From positions 41,311 through 105,310 of the forward strand of contig QFOD01000020.1 of assembly GCA_003241055.1 (NCBI GenBank): a stretch of 64,000 bases of DNA, written 5' to 3'. This document shows, piece after piece, positions 1 to 8,489 of this stretch; the stretch's first letter is position 1, and the number at the start of each line of letters is the position of its first letter. The position numbers were made by a program, and so were the translations under genes. The DNA is from Roseateles depolymerans (GTDB lineage Bacteria; Pseudomonadota; Gammaproteobacteria; Burkholderiales; Burkholderiaceae_C). The notes below the pieces were generated by a model, which saw only the letters and a program-made list of their open reading frames with translations, was not told where the DNA came from and did not search any database.

Positions 1-495
1 CGGCCGCTGCCAACACGCAGCCGTTAGCGGTCGTGACCCGCCCTTGACCTAGACCTCTCCGGAGGCGCCGGTGGTTCCACTTCCGGCGGTATGTCGGGAT
101 CCATCCTCCCGACGCGAATCCGACAAGCTCTCCGCCCAGCAGCGTCCCGCCGCACAAATCCATCCAGTGCCTCGGGGTTGGCGGACGTAGCTCCTCATCG
201 AGTTCCCCCCCTTTCTGCAAGCGCCTAGCGGAGCGCGCGATGTCAACGCGCGCTCGAACCGACCTATGCGGGCGCTGCACAATCACATGGAGAGGCTGCT
301 ATGTCTCAACGATTGCTTTCCCCAGCGCCGGACCGTGGTTCCCTCTTCGCAGTACGCGCGCGATCCACGCTGCGAGTGGCATCCTGCCCTGGCGCCCCTG
401 GTCGCACCCTCCCACGCAAAGCGTTTCGCCGCGAACCGAAGTTGTTCCCCAACCGATCACCTTGCCGCGGCAAGGACACTTCGGGGAGGTGAACC
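1..495. other. Left flank without a convincing gene
   Basis: No reading frame here has a recognisable product. A 63-codon frame at 301-492 (+) begins with ATG after a GAGAGG stretch and stops just before the PrtN-like gene, but its Arg/Pro-rich translation looks like random GC-rich sequence. I see no tRNA or strong terminator that would explain an integration target. The stretch may be old flanking DNA of the mobile element or decayed accessory sequence. Confidence 0.4.
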
Positions 496-750
496 GTGAT
501 CACCTCACTGGCCCTGATGTCCATTTACCAAGCGCCCACCGTTCCGCTCGACCGCATCTGCGATGAATACCTGGGATTGAGTAGACAAGAGGCGATGCGG
601 CAGGCTGCCGCAGGCGAGCTACCTATCCCCGTCTTCAGGCTGTCTCGCAGCCAGAAGGCACCCTACTTGGTCAGCGTCGAGGACCTAGCCAAGCTCATCG
701 ACGAAGCCCGGTTGAAGGCTGACGAGACATGGAAGCGCTGCCAGGTCTAA
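496..750 (+). CDS. PrtN-like (pyocin activator family) small regulator
   Basis: This 84-residue protein resembles the PrtN-like family of small DNA-binding regulators, named after the Pseudomonas pyocin activator and often found next to phage-type integrases. Support comes from the opening MITSLALMSIYQAP, the central segment EYLGLSRQEAMRQAAAGELP, and the later SQKAPYLVSVEDLAKLID, which has the look of a short winged-helix or AlpA-like fold. The start is GTG, preceded by GGGGAGG at 483-489, a good ribosome binding site. It lies 548 bases upstream of the integrase but outside the left direct repeat, so it may belong to a second or older element. Family is fairly sure; target genes are unknown. 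Confidence 0.7.
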   Translation: MITSLALMSIYQAPTVPLDRICDEYLGLSRQEAMRQAAAGELPIPVFRLSRSQKAPYLVSVEDLAKLIDEARLKADETWKRCQV

Positions 751-1297
751 CTCAAGTCAGCGCGCCGCTTCGGAGGCATGCACTTGCGGAGTGCCGCGCA
801 AGCTCGTGCCGACTCTGGCGGCTGGCGCGCCTGATCACCGTCGATTGCCTCCATCAGACTTCTGGCGTCGATCCTGTTGCAACGGCGCAGGCTCCGGACG
901 GTCAGTTCGGCCAACCCATTTTCGTCGTTAGCAAATCGCATCTTGCAACGACGCATCACACCGCATCACCGTGCGCAGCCGGTGCAACTGCAGCGGTGCA
1001 ACAACAAGGTCCACTTTTTTTGCCCTCGACCCCAAAAGTGCAACTGGAGTGCAATCCCGATTGCGGTATCGGCAAAAAGCTAGGTGCGGCACGTACTTAG
1101 GAGAGCATCAGTCCAGTCCATCATCGGAGCGACAGACAAACGCCACATGCTATGTTGTTGATTTACCTGGCTTTTTTCCATCGCTAGAACTCACAAAACT
1201 GGCCGTGTTCAGTCAAATCTACACACAAGGTACACACGTCGTACATGGCTCGGGTACCATGGGTACACGATTGGACCGACACAGAGTACACACGGAC
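751..1297. other. Intergenic region with attL candidate and integrase leader
   Basis: No gene is seen in these 547 bases. They contain the left copy of the 35-bp direct repeat at 1111-1145 and, closer to the integrase start, TACACAC-type motifs at 1220-1228, 1231-1238 and 1287-1295. Motifs of this kind beside an integrase gene could be arm-type binding sites. No clear -35/-10 pair could be assigned. Confidence 0.4.
1111..1145 (+). repeat. Candidate attL, left 35-bp direct repeat
   Basis: The sequence begins GTCCAGTCCATCAT and matches 11140-11174 at 32 of 35 positions, with mismatches at positions 15, 24 and 29. The first 14 bases are identical and could be the crossover core. Its place just upstream of an integrase gene fits an attachment site. 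The mismatches suggest either an old insertion or an imperfect core. Confidence 0.5.
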
Positions 1298-2347
1298 ATG
1301 GCCACCTTCGCACAACTCCCCAGCGGCAAATGGCGCGCCCAGGTGCGGCGCGTTGGGTTCTACAAAGGCGCGACCTTCGAGACTAAACGTGAGGCCAAAG
1401 AGTGGGCGGCCGCCATCGAGCATCAAGCCAACCACGTCAAGCACAGCGGCTACATCCCGGTCCCGAAGACGGCGACCCTGGATGACCTCATCGACAAGTA
1501 CCTTGAGACAACCACCAAGGAGCCCGGCAAAACCAAGGCGGCGACTCTGGCGATGCTCAAGCGGGAACTCGGCAAGGTCCGACTCGCCCAATTATCGCCG
1601 TTCGTCCTCCGAGAGTTCATCGACAAGCGTGCAGCGGCTGGCGCTGGCGGCGTCACCATCGCAGCCGACCTGTCGTTCCTGTCGGCGGTGTTGAAGTGGG
1701 CTCGCCATGCTCGGCAGCTTGATGTGCCCGAGCGGCTGGCCATGGAGGCTCGCGACAGCCTGCAACACCGTGGCCTGAAGACCCGCAGCACGGAACGCGA
1801 CCGGGAGCCGACCGACCAAGAGCTTGAACGGCTCTACGCGCACTGGGAGGCCAAGGCCCGCCAGAAGATCGACATGCCCATGATGTGCCGGTTCGCCCTG
1901 GCGACGGCCATGCGCCTCGGCGAGATTTGCTCGTTGCAGGTTGAGGACGTGAACGCTGAGGCGCGGACCGTGGTGATCCGCGACCGCAAAGACCCAAGGC
2001 ACAAGATCGGCAACGATCAGACCGTGCCCCTGTTGCCTGACGCCTGGGCCATCGTTGAGCCGTTGATCGAGGGCCGCACGGAGGGCAGCATCTTCGGTGT
2101 GCGCGCCGAGTCGGTATCCACGGCGTTCACCCGTGGGTGCCAGGACGTTGAGCCGCCCATCCTCGACCTGCACTTCCACGACCTGCGGCACCGTGCCACC
2201 GCTCAACTCTTCCGCATGGGCCTGGACATACCCCGCGTCGCTTTGATGACCGGGCACAAGACCTGGACCATGCTGCGCCGCTACACCGACATAAAGCCCG
2301 CCGATGTGCTCGCCGCAGTCGAGAAGCACACCGGGGGCAAGTCGTGA
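1298..2347 (+). CDS. int: Tyrosine recombinase (phage-type integrase)
   Basis: This 349-residue site-specific recombinase would integrate and excise the surrounding element. An N-terminal arm-binding type region (about 1-55, with the FYKGATFETKREAKEWA segment) is followed by a SAM-like core-binding region (60-165) and the catalytic domain. Catalytic residues are visible in order: R206 (in AMRLGE), H294 and R297 (in HDLRH), H320 (in MTGHKT) and nucleophile Y329 (in RRYTD). The frame is open further upstream to 971, but ATG 1298 begins the family-like start MATFAQLPSGKWRAQVR and gives normal length. The stop overlaps the next gene start (GTGA), so the two are co-translated. Confidence 0.93.
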   Translation: MATFAQLPSGKWRAQVRRVGFYKGATFETKREAKEWAAAIEHQANHVKHSGYIPVPKTATLDDLIDKYLETTTKEPGKTKAATLAMLKRELGKVRLAQLSPFVLREFIDKRAAAGAGGVTIAADLSFLSAVLKWARHARQLDVPERLAMEARDSLQHRGLKTRSTERDREPTDQELERLYAHWEAKARQKIDMPMMCRFALATAMRLGEICSLQVEDVNAEARTVVIRDRKDPRHKIGNDQTVPLLPDAWAIVEPLIEGRTEGSIFGVRAESVSTAFTRGCQDVEPPILDLHFHDLRHRATAQLFRMGLDIPRVALMTGHKTWTMLRRYTDIKPADVLAAVEKHTGGKS

Positions 2348-2916
2348 AGCCCCGCGCAAAGCCGCAACGGCTGGCCGGCCTGGCACAGCCTGGCAGCCTG
2401 GGCATCGACTTCTCGGATGTGCGAATCGGCCTCGAACGCTTGGACGAGTGCCGCGACTACCCCGAGGAACGTGAACTGGTGGGTGCACGATTGATGCAGG
2501 TGCTGGCCCTACCCCGCACTCTGGCCGGTGTCGCCGATCTGCATGACGCCATCGCCAGGACCGTGGACTACGGTGACCCGATAGGGGCCGACGCGCTGGC
2601 CGCTCTGCAGCGCGTCACTGAGGCGCACGCGGGGTACTCAATGGTCGCCGCTGTGGACAAGGCCCAGCGGCAGCAGTCGGGCGCTGATGGCGAGAGGGGC
2701 GGTCGTCCTAACTCGATTTGGGCTGCCGACTGGTCGCGCACCATTGAACGCATGATGGCCGAGAACCGAAAGCTGACCAAGACAGCGGCCTTTCAGAAGC
2801 TCGCTGAGGTGTGGCGCGAGGAAGTCAAGGTCGGCGGGGAGATCGTCGTACGCGGTCGGCACTGGACCACGATACGGGACGCGGTACACAACCACCGCAA
2901 AGAAACAAAGGGCTAA
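2344..2916 (+). CDS. Unknown protein coupled to the integrase gene
   Basis: A 190-residue soluble protein of unknown function. Its GTG start at 2344 overlaps the integrase stop in a GTGA arrangement, which argues that it is real and co-expressed. No transmembrane segment or catalytic motif is evident. The N-terminal half is acidic and probably helical. The C-terminal part (about 130-190) is basic, with a RTIERMMAENRKLTKTAAF segment, and might bind nucleic acid. Genes in this position in integrative elements are often accessory to integration or replication, but nothing in the sequence shows that here. Confidence 0.6.
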   Translation: MKPRAKPQRLAGLAQPGSLGIDFSDVRIGLERLDECRDYPEERELVGARLMQVLALPRTLAGVADLHDAIARTVDYGDPIGADALAALQRVTEAHAGYSMVAAVDKAQRQQSGADGERGGRPNSIWAADWSRTIERMMAENRKLTKTAAFQKLAEVWREEVKVGGEIVVRGRHWTTIRDAVHNHRKETKG

Positions 2917-2952
2917 CCCCCCTTTCCACGATAGCCCCCTCTCTAACGTCAC

Positions 2953-2977
2953 GGCATCGATCAACCACTTCGATGCC
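2953..2977 (+). promoter_or_regulatory. 7-bp inverted repeat before the AlpA-like gene
   Basis: GGCATCG at 2953-2959 pairs with CGATGCC at 2971-2977, leaving an 11-base loop, and ends 3 bases before the ATG at 2981. No normal ribosome binding site precedes that ATG. The repeat could be an operator for the small HTH protein or an RNA hairpin that controls its translation. Function is inferred from position only. Confidence 0.3.
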
Positions 2978-2980
2978 ACC

Positions 2981-3238
2981 ATGGACACCGACACCGACAC
3001 CGAAATCGACGCCCGCGTTCGCAAGCTCGCCGAATCGTTGGACTGCATCACTGAAGAGGACTTCTGCCTGCTGGCGGGCATCCTGCCAAGCACTGGCGAA
3101 GCGTGGCGCAAGCGCGGCCAAGGCCCTGCCTTCGTGCGCATGGGCAATCGCTACCTCTACCCCCGCACCTCGGTCGCCGAGTACCTGCAAGGGCTCATCC
3201 GCGAACGCACCCCCATCGCGGCCAAGGGGCTGCTGTGA
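2981..3238 (+). CDS. Small AlpA/excisionase-type helix-turn-helix protein
   Basis: An 85-residue protein with an Asp/Thr-rich N-terminus and one DNA-binding domain. Residues about 24-72 have the pattern of HTH_17/AlpA-like excisionases: a helix around EEDFCLLAGI, a recognition helix near TGEAWRKRG, then the wing-like RMGNRYLYPRTSVAEYL. Proteins of this type act as excisionases or as activators of the integrase or late genes in P4-like satellites. The stop overlaps the next start by one base (TGATG), so expression of the two is coupled. Whether it is the excisionase or a transcription activator cannot be told from sequence alone. Confidence 0.7.
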   Translation: MDTDTDTEIDARVRKLAESLDCITEEDFCLLAGILPSTGEAWRKRGQGPAFVRMGNRYLYPRTSVAEYLQGLIRERTPIAAKGLL

Positions 3239-3648
3239 TGTTGCCCGTCAACCCCAAGCACCCCGACCTGATCGACCTGCGCGTTCATGGGTACTGCACC
3301 GGCATCGACGCCGAGGGCATCCCGGACCGCGGCCCGCTGGTCATCACGGCTGATGCCCGGTTCTGGGAGCAGGTCATGCTCGCGTTCCGCTACCTTGGCG
3401 ACGAAGCCAAACCCAGCAAGGGCAAGGGCCGGGACTCCTACTGGCTCAAGCACGAGGTCGAGTATTGGACCGAGCAGCTCGGCGGGCGCCACTACATCCC
3501 GAACGGCGCACTCATCGTCGCGGCAGTGATGAAGGGCCTTACCGTGCGTCGCTCTGAATTCAAGTACAGCCCGAACGCAATGATCGGTGTTTCGGTAAGG
3601 CCTCAGCAGCGACCGAGCCAGCAGCGCAACAAGCGCACGCGGACCTAG
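3238..3648 (+). CDS. Unknown protein coupled to the AlpA-like gene
   Basis: A 136-residue protein of unknown function starting at the ATG that overlaps the upstream stop (TGATG). The frame stays open upstream to 3103, but that part runs inside the AlpA-like gene and is not needed. Visible features are a hydrophilic, likely globular body (ADARFWEQVMLAFRYLGDEA) and a strongly basic tail, QQRPSQQRNKRTRT, that could contact nucleic acid. It precedes the primase gene by 127 bases and is probably part of the element's replication or regulation module. Confidence 0.6.
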   Translation: MLPVNPKHPDLIDLRVHGYCTGIDAEGIPDRGPLVITADARFWEQVMLAFRYLGDEAKPSKGKGRDSYWLKHEVEYWTEQLGGRHYIPNGALIVAAVMKGLTVRRSEFKYSPNAMIGVSVRPQQRPSQQRNKRTRT

Positions 3649-3775
3649 ACCCGCAACTCCACACCGCCAGCGGTCGAGCACTCGGCCCGACTGACCGCAG
3701 GCAGCACCACACCGGATTTCAGCTCGGCGCATTGCGTCGTGTCGGCGGAGCCTTGTCCGATTGGATGAACACATC

Positions 3776-5968
3776 ATGGAACCGAACGCACAGCCGGGAT
3801 CGCAGCCCGGCGACGAACCCAAAAAAGAGGCCGCTGCAACCGGCGACAGTCACAGCGGCCCCGAGCACCAAACCCAAAACGGCTCCGACCCCAATGTCCC
3901 ACAGGAGCCCCCGGCTTCGGATGCCGCAAGCCAGCAGGCCGACCCCCTGGGCAATTTCTGGGAAGAGCTTCAAAGCCGGAGCGCGGACCTGCGCTACCAG
4001 CCGAAGGACGACGAACCCGAAAACCCAGATGACGAGTTCTTCCGGGCACGGCAGGCCGCAGGTGAACAAGCGAGTGAGGACGCGCGATACCAGCCGCAGG
4101 ACGACACCCCGCAGGGCGATCAACCCGGTGGCGCTGGCGACGACTTCCTGGCAACCGGCGACCGCGTAGCCCGAGACCTGAGCTACAGCCCCGCCGACAC
4201 CGCGCCGAAGGTTCGCGCCCCTCTCATCGGACTGCTTCGTGATCCAGACGGCTTGAACGCTCGGGCAGTGGCCGAACGCTTCTATCAGCGGCACCGCGAC
4301 CTCTTCACCTACGGCGGCGCATCCGGTGGCCGTGGCGCAACCTTCGTGTACGACTCGCGCTCCGGCATGTGGACCGCAGACAGAAATCGTGTTCGCAACA
4401 CCGTGACGGCGCTGTGCCTGCACTTGGCTGATGACGCCTACGAGGAACTTGCCGCCCTGCTCCCTACGCGACAGGAGGCTGTGGCCGCAGGTCGCGACAC
4501 GGCAGACATGGACCGGCGCATCGACCGCTTGAACGCCCGCATCAAGTTCTGCGCTCAAGGCCCCACGATGAAAGCGGCTCGGGACTTTGGTTTTGCACTT
4601 GTCGAGACGGTGATTGCAGAAGAGACGCGGGACATGGACCCCGACCCTGAGATGCTGGCCTGCAAGAACGGCCTGACGAATCTGCGAACGAAGAAGGTGC
4701 GCCACATCCGGCCAGAGGATCGCATCACGCGCAACACCGGCACGATCTACAAGCACGACATTGACTATTCACCCTGGCACACGGTCGTCACTCAGATCAT
4801 GGGTGGCCGCGCGGACTGGGCCAACGCGATGCAGCTTCAGTGCGGCTTGTTCTTGACCGGCTACACGGGTCAGGACTGCGGCAGCATCTTCCCCGTTTGG
4901 CACGGCGACGGCGGCAACGGTAAGAACGTCATTGCCGACTCGATGCTCGCTTGCATGGGCACTTACGCACGGGTCGTAAACCCGAACGTGCTGGACGAGA
5001 AGGCCAAGGACAACAGCGTCACCTATGCCAAGGCCGAGCTTCCCGGTGTGCGCTTCGCCCCGGCCTCCGAACCCCAGGCCGGGATGACCTTGCACGAGCA
5101 GTTCATCAAGGACTGGACCGGCAACGCCAAGACCACGGCCCGCCTACCCTACATCCCCGAGTTCGACTTCCGCCCGCAAGCCAAGATCGTGCTGCTGACC
5201 AATCCGCGCCCACGGGTCAAGGGCACCGACGACGGCATCTGGCGGCGCGTGAAGCTGATCCCTTTCGAGCAGTCGTTCGGCACGCAGGCCGAGGTCGATG
5301 CCGCCGCCAAGATGGGCAAGACCAAGTACCTGAAAGACACCGGCCTGCTGAAGCGCTTCACCTCGAAGGAAGGCCGCGAGATGGTGCTGGCCTGGGCCGT
5401 TGATGGTGCCCACCGCTATATCCAGTCTGGCGGCGGTGAGTTGAAGTTGCCCCGTGAATGGGAGAACGCAACAGCGCTGTACCGCCGCGAGGAAAACCAG
5501 CTTGCGCAGTTCCTGACGGCGGTATCGGCCTACGTGCCGCAGCACGATATCGACGCATTTGAAGCCCGCGAGAAGGAGCGCCGCGACAAGCTGGAGGAGT
5601 CCTTGTACGTGGACAAGGACGTTCTGTATCAGCTCTACACGGAGTGGTGCGAGCACAAGGGCTACAGGCAGGTCATGTCAGAAGGGGTGTTCAAGCGGCA
5701 GGTTTTGAAGACGGACCGCTTCTGCGAACGCGACAAGGGCGACGAGATGGACACAGAGCCGATGGCCTGCGTCGAGGAACACTCGTACAAGCGGGCGGTC
5801 CAACAGGGCGGCAAGACGCGCTACGAACGGCGGCACGTGTACCGCTACTTTCGGTTCAACACCAGCCCGCTCGGCGCTCGTGGGCTGGTACTGCTGGAGC
5901 AGTTTGCGAAGGGCATTCAGCGCCCGCACTTGAATGGTGGCCACCGTGGCGCGATGCCCGGCCAGTGA
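3776..5968 (+). CDS. P4-type primase/SF3 helicase (D5-like replication protein)
   Basis: This 730-residue protein should be the element's replication ATPase. The C-terminal half is a superfamily 3 helicase: Walker A GDGGNGKN at residues 377-384, a following motif in RFAPASEPQ, and the arginine-finger type segment NPRPRVKGTDDGIWRRVK, all typical of phage/plasmid P4-family primases with a D5_N domain. The first 150 residues are acidic, low in complexity and carry three related segments (DLRYQPKDDEP, DARYQPQDDTP, DLSYSPADTAP); no Toprim or AEP primase motif is obvious there. ATG 3776 is preferred over an in-frame TTG at 3761. A noncoding stretch with a large inverted repeat follows, a possible origin for this protein. 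Confidence 0.88.
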   Translation: MEPNAQPGSQPGDEPKKEAAATGDSHSGPEHQTQNGSDPNVPQEPPASDAASQQADPLGNFWEELQSRSADLRYQPKDDEPENPDDEFFRARQAAGEQASEDARYQPQDDTPQGDQPGGAGDDFLATGDRVARDLSYSPADTAPKVRAPLIGLLRDPDGLNARAVAERFYQRHRDLFTYGGASGGRGATFVYDSRSGMWTADRNRVRNTVTALCLHLADDAYEELAALLPTRQEAVAAGRDTADMDRRIDRLNARIKFCAQGPTMKAARDFGFALVETVIAEETRDMDPDPEMLACKNGLTNLRTKKVRHIRPEDRITRNTGTIYKHDIDYSPWHTVVTQIMGGRADWANAMQLQCGLFLTGYTGQDCGSIFPVWHGDGGNGKNVIADSMLACMGTYARVVNPNVLDEKAKDNSVTYAKAELPGVRFAPASEPQAGMTLHEQFIKDWTGNAKTTARLPYIPEFDFRPQAKIVLLTNPRPRVKGTDDGIWRRVKLIPFEQSFGTQAEVDAAAKMGKTKYLKDTGLLKRFTSKEGREMVLAWAVDGAHRYIQSGGGELKLPREWENATALYRREENQLAQFLTAVSAYVPQHDIDAFEAREKERRDKLEESLYVDKDVLYQLYTEWCEHKGYRQVMSEGVFKRQVLKTDRFCERDKGDEMDTEPMACVEEHSYKRAVQQGGKTRYERRHVYRYFRFNTSPLGARGLVLLEQFAKGIQRPHLNGGHRGAMPGQ

Positions 5969-6596
5969 ATCGCGGCTCTTGGTGCTGCGCCCTCGGCCCG
6001 TTGCCCTTGCCTGTTCGGCCTTGAGCGGCGAGCTGATGGCAACGCCGAGCAGTGCTGGCGAGGGTGTTTCAAGGGCCAACCCTCAGCAGTCCGGCCACAG
6101 TTCCATAGAAGTACCCCCGTTTTCCAAAGATAGCTATACGTGTGTGTGTAGGGAGAAGGTTTGGAAAAACGGGGGGCCAAGTGTGGAAGTGTGGCCGGGC
6201 CTTGTTGACCAGCCCCGGCGTTGCCCTGATGCCGCTGCCCGGCGTTGCCCTGCCGCCCTCGGTTCAAGACCCCGAGGGGGCATAGGAAAAGTTAAATCGC
6301 TCGCCGACGGCAACCGGCAGATCACCACGCTTTTCGCGGCAACCCAGAAAGCGGCCCCGGTTGCACCCTCGAATGCCTCGGACGTGTCCGCAGAGCAGCG
6401 CCAGCGCAGGGCCACGCGCGAGAGGGCCGGTGTTGCCCTGGCTCGGCGTCGTCGGCCATTCGCGCAGGGCAGCGCCACAAGCGATTTCATCGACCGCACC
6501 CCTACCGACCCCTGACCCCACCCCAAGAAATCGCACCACGGCCCGATTTGCAAGGCCCGTGCGCGATCCCCACCACCAGCCCCAGGAGCCCAAGCC
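5969..6596. other. Noncoding region between primase and capsid modules
   Basis: Several overlapping frames are open here on both strands, but none has a good start, a ribosome binding site or a protein-like composition. The main content is the two-part inverted repeat at 6092-6198. A gap of this size in such a compact element suggests a cis-acting function, for example a replication origin, a copy-control RNA or a packaging site. Confidence 0.45.
6092..6198. repeat. Large two-part inverted repeat, candidate replication origin
   Basis: Left arm 6092-6126 carries CGGCCACAGTTCCA and CCCCCGTTTTCCA; right arm 6162-6198 carries TGGAAAAACGGGGG and TGGAAGTGTGGCCG. They pair as two stems with about 8-9 unpaired bases between them, one mismatch in the outer stem and one extra A in the inner one. 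The 35-base loop holds TAGCTATA and TGTGTGTGTA. The hairpin is too large and lacks the U-run expected of an intrinsic terminator. Its position after the primase/helicase gene suggests an origin or a structured regulatory RNA. Confidence 0.55.
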
Positions 6597-6881
6597 ATGA
6601 GCCACGCCACCACCCCCGCCGATCCCATCGCCGCCCTGCGCGATGTCGCCGACCAAGTTGCAGCCGCCTGGGCCGCACTCATCGACGGCATGGACCCCGC
6701 CCACCTGGAACAACTTCAAGCCGCCATGCGCGAAGGCCAGCGGCCCGGACTGCTGGTGATCCCCGCCAGCGACCCGCATCCGCTGACCGTGCGCTTTGTC
6801 GTGGCCGATGCGCAAGGCCGCGTGCGCCCGTTCGCCACGGTGCAGGCCGAGGCCCCGGCAGCCGCTCGAACGCTGAATTAG
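6597..6881 (+). CDS. Small unknown element protein
   Basis: A 94-residue acidic to neutral protein of unknown function. It starts at ATG after a CAGGAG ribosome binding site. The first half is predicted helical (AALRDVADQVAAAWAAL, then HLEQLQAAMREGQ). The second half, VIPASDPHPLTVRFVVADAQGRVRPF, looks like a short beta hairpin. It lies upstream of the capsid gene in the same direction, separated by 171 bases with no clear terminator, and could be transcribed with it. Head-accessory or regulatory roles are both open. Confidence 0.55.
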   Translation: MSHATTPADPIAALRDVADQVAAAWAALIDGMDPAHLEQLQAAMREGQRPGLLVIPASDPHPLTVRFVVADAQGRVRPFATVQAEAPAAARTLN

Positions 6882-7052
6882 CAGCATCGGTCAGCGGGCC
6901 GCGAGAAATCACGCTTCGTCGGCTTGTGACCTCAAGGATGGCCCGTGACGATCCTTCCATCGGGCGCGCGGCTGGCACATCGCCAGCCGCTGTCGCTTGA
7001 GGGCGGCGCGAATGAATCGCGGGCCGTCGAACCCAAACCCCGGAGTTCCGAA

Positions 7053-8309
7053 ATGTCCATTCAAGAAAAGCGCGAGCAGCTCGCCACCGTCCTCAAGCAG
7101 TCGAACGAGTTGCTGACCAGCGTCGGCAACAAGGCCATGACCAAGGATCAGCAGGCCGCCCATGAAAACCTCATGGATCAGTCGTTGCGCCTGCAACGCG
7201 AAATCCAAGACATGACCGACGTCGCCAACAACGCGGGCCGGACCTTCGAGGCCAGCCAGCTCGGCAGCGAGGCCGACGACCCGGACGCCCCGGTGATGCG
7301 CAATGCGGACGACTTCCGCAAGCACTACTTCGCCAAGGCTCGGCAGGAGGGCATGAGCACCGACAAGGATCGCGTGCGCCTGCTGGACTTCATGCGCGGC
7401 GTCGCCAACCTGAAGACGACCCGTGCGGCACAGAACTCGCTGTCGGTCGGCACCGACTCGCAAGGCGGCTTCACGGTGCCTGCTGTCGTGATGCCGGAAA
7501 TCCTCGAAGCCCTGGTGCCGAACTCGTCCCTGCTGCAAGCCGGTGCCGCCATCGTGCCGCGCAACGACGGCGCGAAGAGCTACACCCTGCCCGGCATCCA
7601 GACGCTGCCGACCGCTGCATGGCGCAATGAGAACGGGGCCGTCGCAGAATCGGACCCGGTGTTCCGCGCCCTGACCGCTGCGCCGAAGAGCTTGGCGGTG
7701 TTCTTCAAGGTCAGCCGCGAACTGCTGGCCGACTCCAGCGGCATGAACGCGGCCCTGCGCAAAGTGCTGGCCCAGGCGTTCGCCAAGGAAATGGACCGCG
7801 TGGGCCTGCGCGGCACCGGCACGGCTCCGGAGCCCAAGGGCATCCTCAACACCTTGGGCATTCAAGCGGTGTCGAATGGCGTGAACGGCGCATCCCTGGC
7901 GACTCTGCGCTATGGCAACTTCCTCACCGCGCTGCAATCCATCCTGGGCGCTGATGCCCCGATGCCGACCGCCGCCATCATGTCGCCGCGCAGCCGTGTC
8001 GGTCTGGCCTCGCTGATCGACACCACGAACCAGCCGCTGGCCGCGCCGCCGATGGTCAGCGACCTGAAGATGCTGACCAGCTCGCAGATTCCGAACACGC
8101 TGACCGTCGGCACCTCTACCGACTGCACGGAAATCTACATGGGCGACTTCAGCCAGGTGCAGTTCGTCCTGCGCGAGAACTTGAGCATCCAACTGCTGGA
8201 CCAGACGTTCGCCACCACCGGCCAAGTTGGTTTCATTGCCCACATGCGCCTCGACATCCTGGTGCCCTACGCGGCTGGCCTGGCTGTCGTCACTGGCGTC
8301 CGTCCGTAA
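7053..8309 (+). CDS. HK97-type phage major capsid protein
   Basis: A 418-residue capsid subunit of the HK97 fold. The first 100 residues are a charged, coiled-coil-like delta domain (KREQLATVLKQSNELLTS onward) that normally acts as a built-in scaffold. The mature shell part begins near GTDSQGGFTVP, a signature of this family, and continues with the typical MSPRSRVGLASL and MGDFSQVQFVLREN segments. ATG 7053 follows a CGGAG site by seven bases; the frame is open upstream to 6945, but that part lacks family character. No protease, portal or terminase gene is near, which is unusual because the delta domain is usually removed by a linked protease. A strong hairpin follows the stop. Confidence 0.92.
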   Translation: MSIQEKREQLATVLKQSNELLTSVGNKAMTKDQQAAHENLMDQSLRLQREIQDMTDVANNAGRTFEASQLGSEADDPDAPVMRNADDFRKHYFAKARQEGMSTDKDRVRLLDFMRGVANLKTTRAAQNSLSVGTDSQGGFTVPAVVMPEILEALVPNSSLLQAGAAIVPRNDGAKSYTLPGIQTLPTAAWRNENGAVAESDPVFRALTAAPKSLAVFFKVSRELLADSSGMNAALRKVLAQAFAKEMDRVGLRGTGTAPEPKGILNTLGIQAVSNGVNGASLATLRYGNFLTALQSILGADAPMPTAAIMSPRSRVGLASLIDTTNQPLAAPPMVSDLKMLTSSQIPNTLTVGTSTDCTEIYMGDFSQVQFVLRENLSIQLLDQTFATTGQVGFIAHMRLDILVPYAAGLAVVTGVRP

Positions 8310-8317
8310 ACCCCGAA

Positions 8318-8359
8318 CACCGGGCGGGCCGAGAGAGCGGCCCATAGGCCCGCCCGGTG
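8318..8359 (+). terminator. Perfect 13-bp hairpin after the capsid gene
   Basis: CACCGGGCGGGCC at 8318-8330 pairs perfectly with GGCCCGCCCGGTG at 8347-8359 around a 16-base loop, starting 8 bases after the capsid stop. There is no U-run, so it may stabilise the mRNA end or act as a weak terminator that separates high capsid expression from the genes downstream. Confidence 0.5.
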
Positions 8360-8489
8360 CGGCCCCGCATGTCTAGAGCCATGTTGGATCGCCGCTGATG
8401 GGTTTGCATGGCAGGTAGGTCAGCACGCCTGCGACGGGGATCACCGCGCCACAAACGCTGCACGCCCCACCCCTTCCCGGAGTCGCCCG

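Noticed and set aside
301..492. 63-codon frame before the PrtN-like gene
   Set aside because: Start context is fair but the Arg/Pro-rich product is not protein-like and no second line of evidence exists.
5934..6515. 193-codon frame through the noncoding gap after the primase
   Set aside because: It overlaps the primase end, runs through the large inverted repeat and has random composition.
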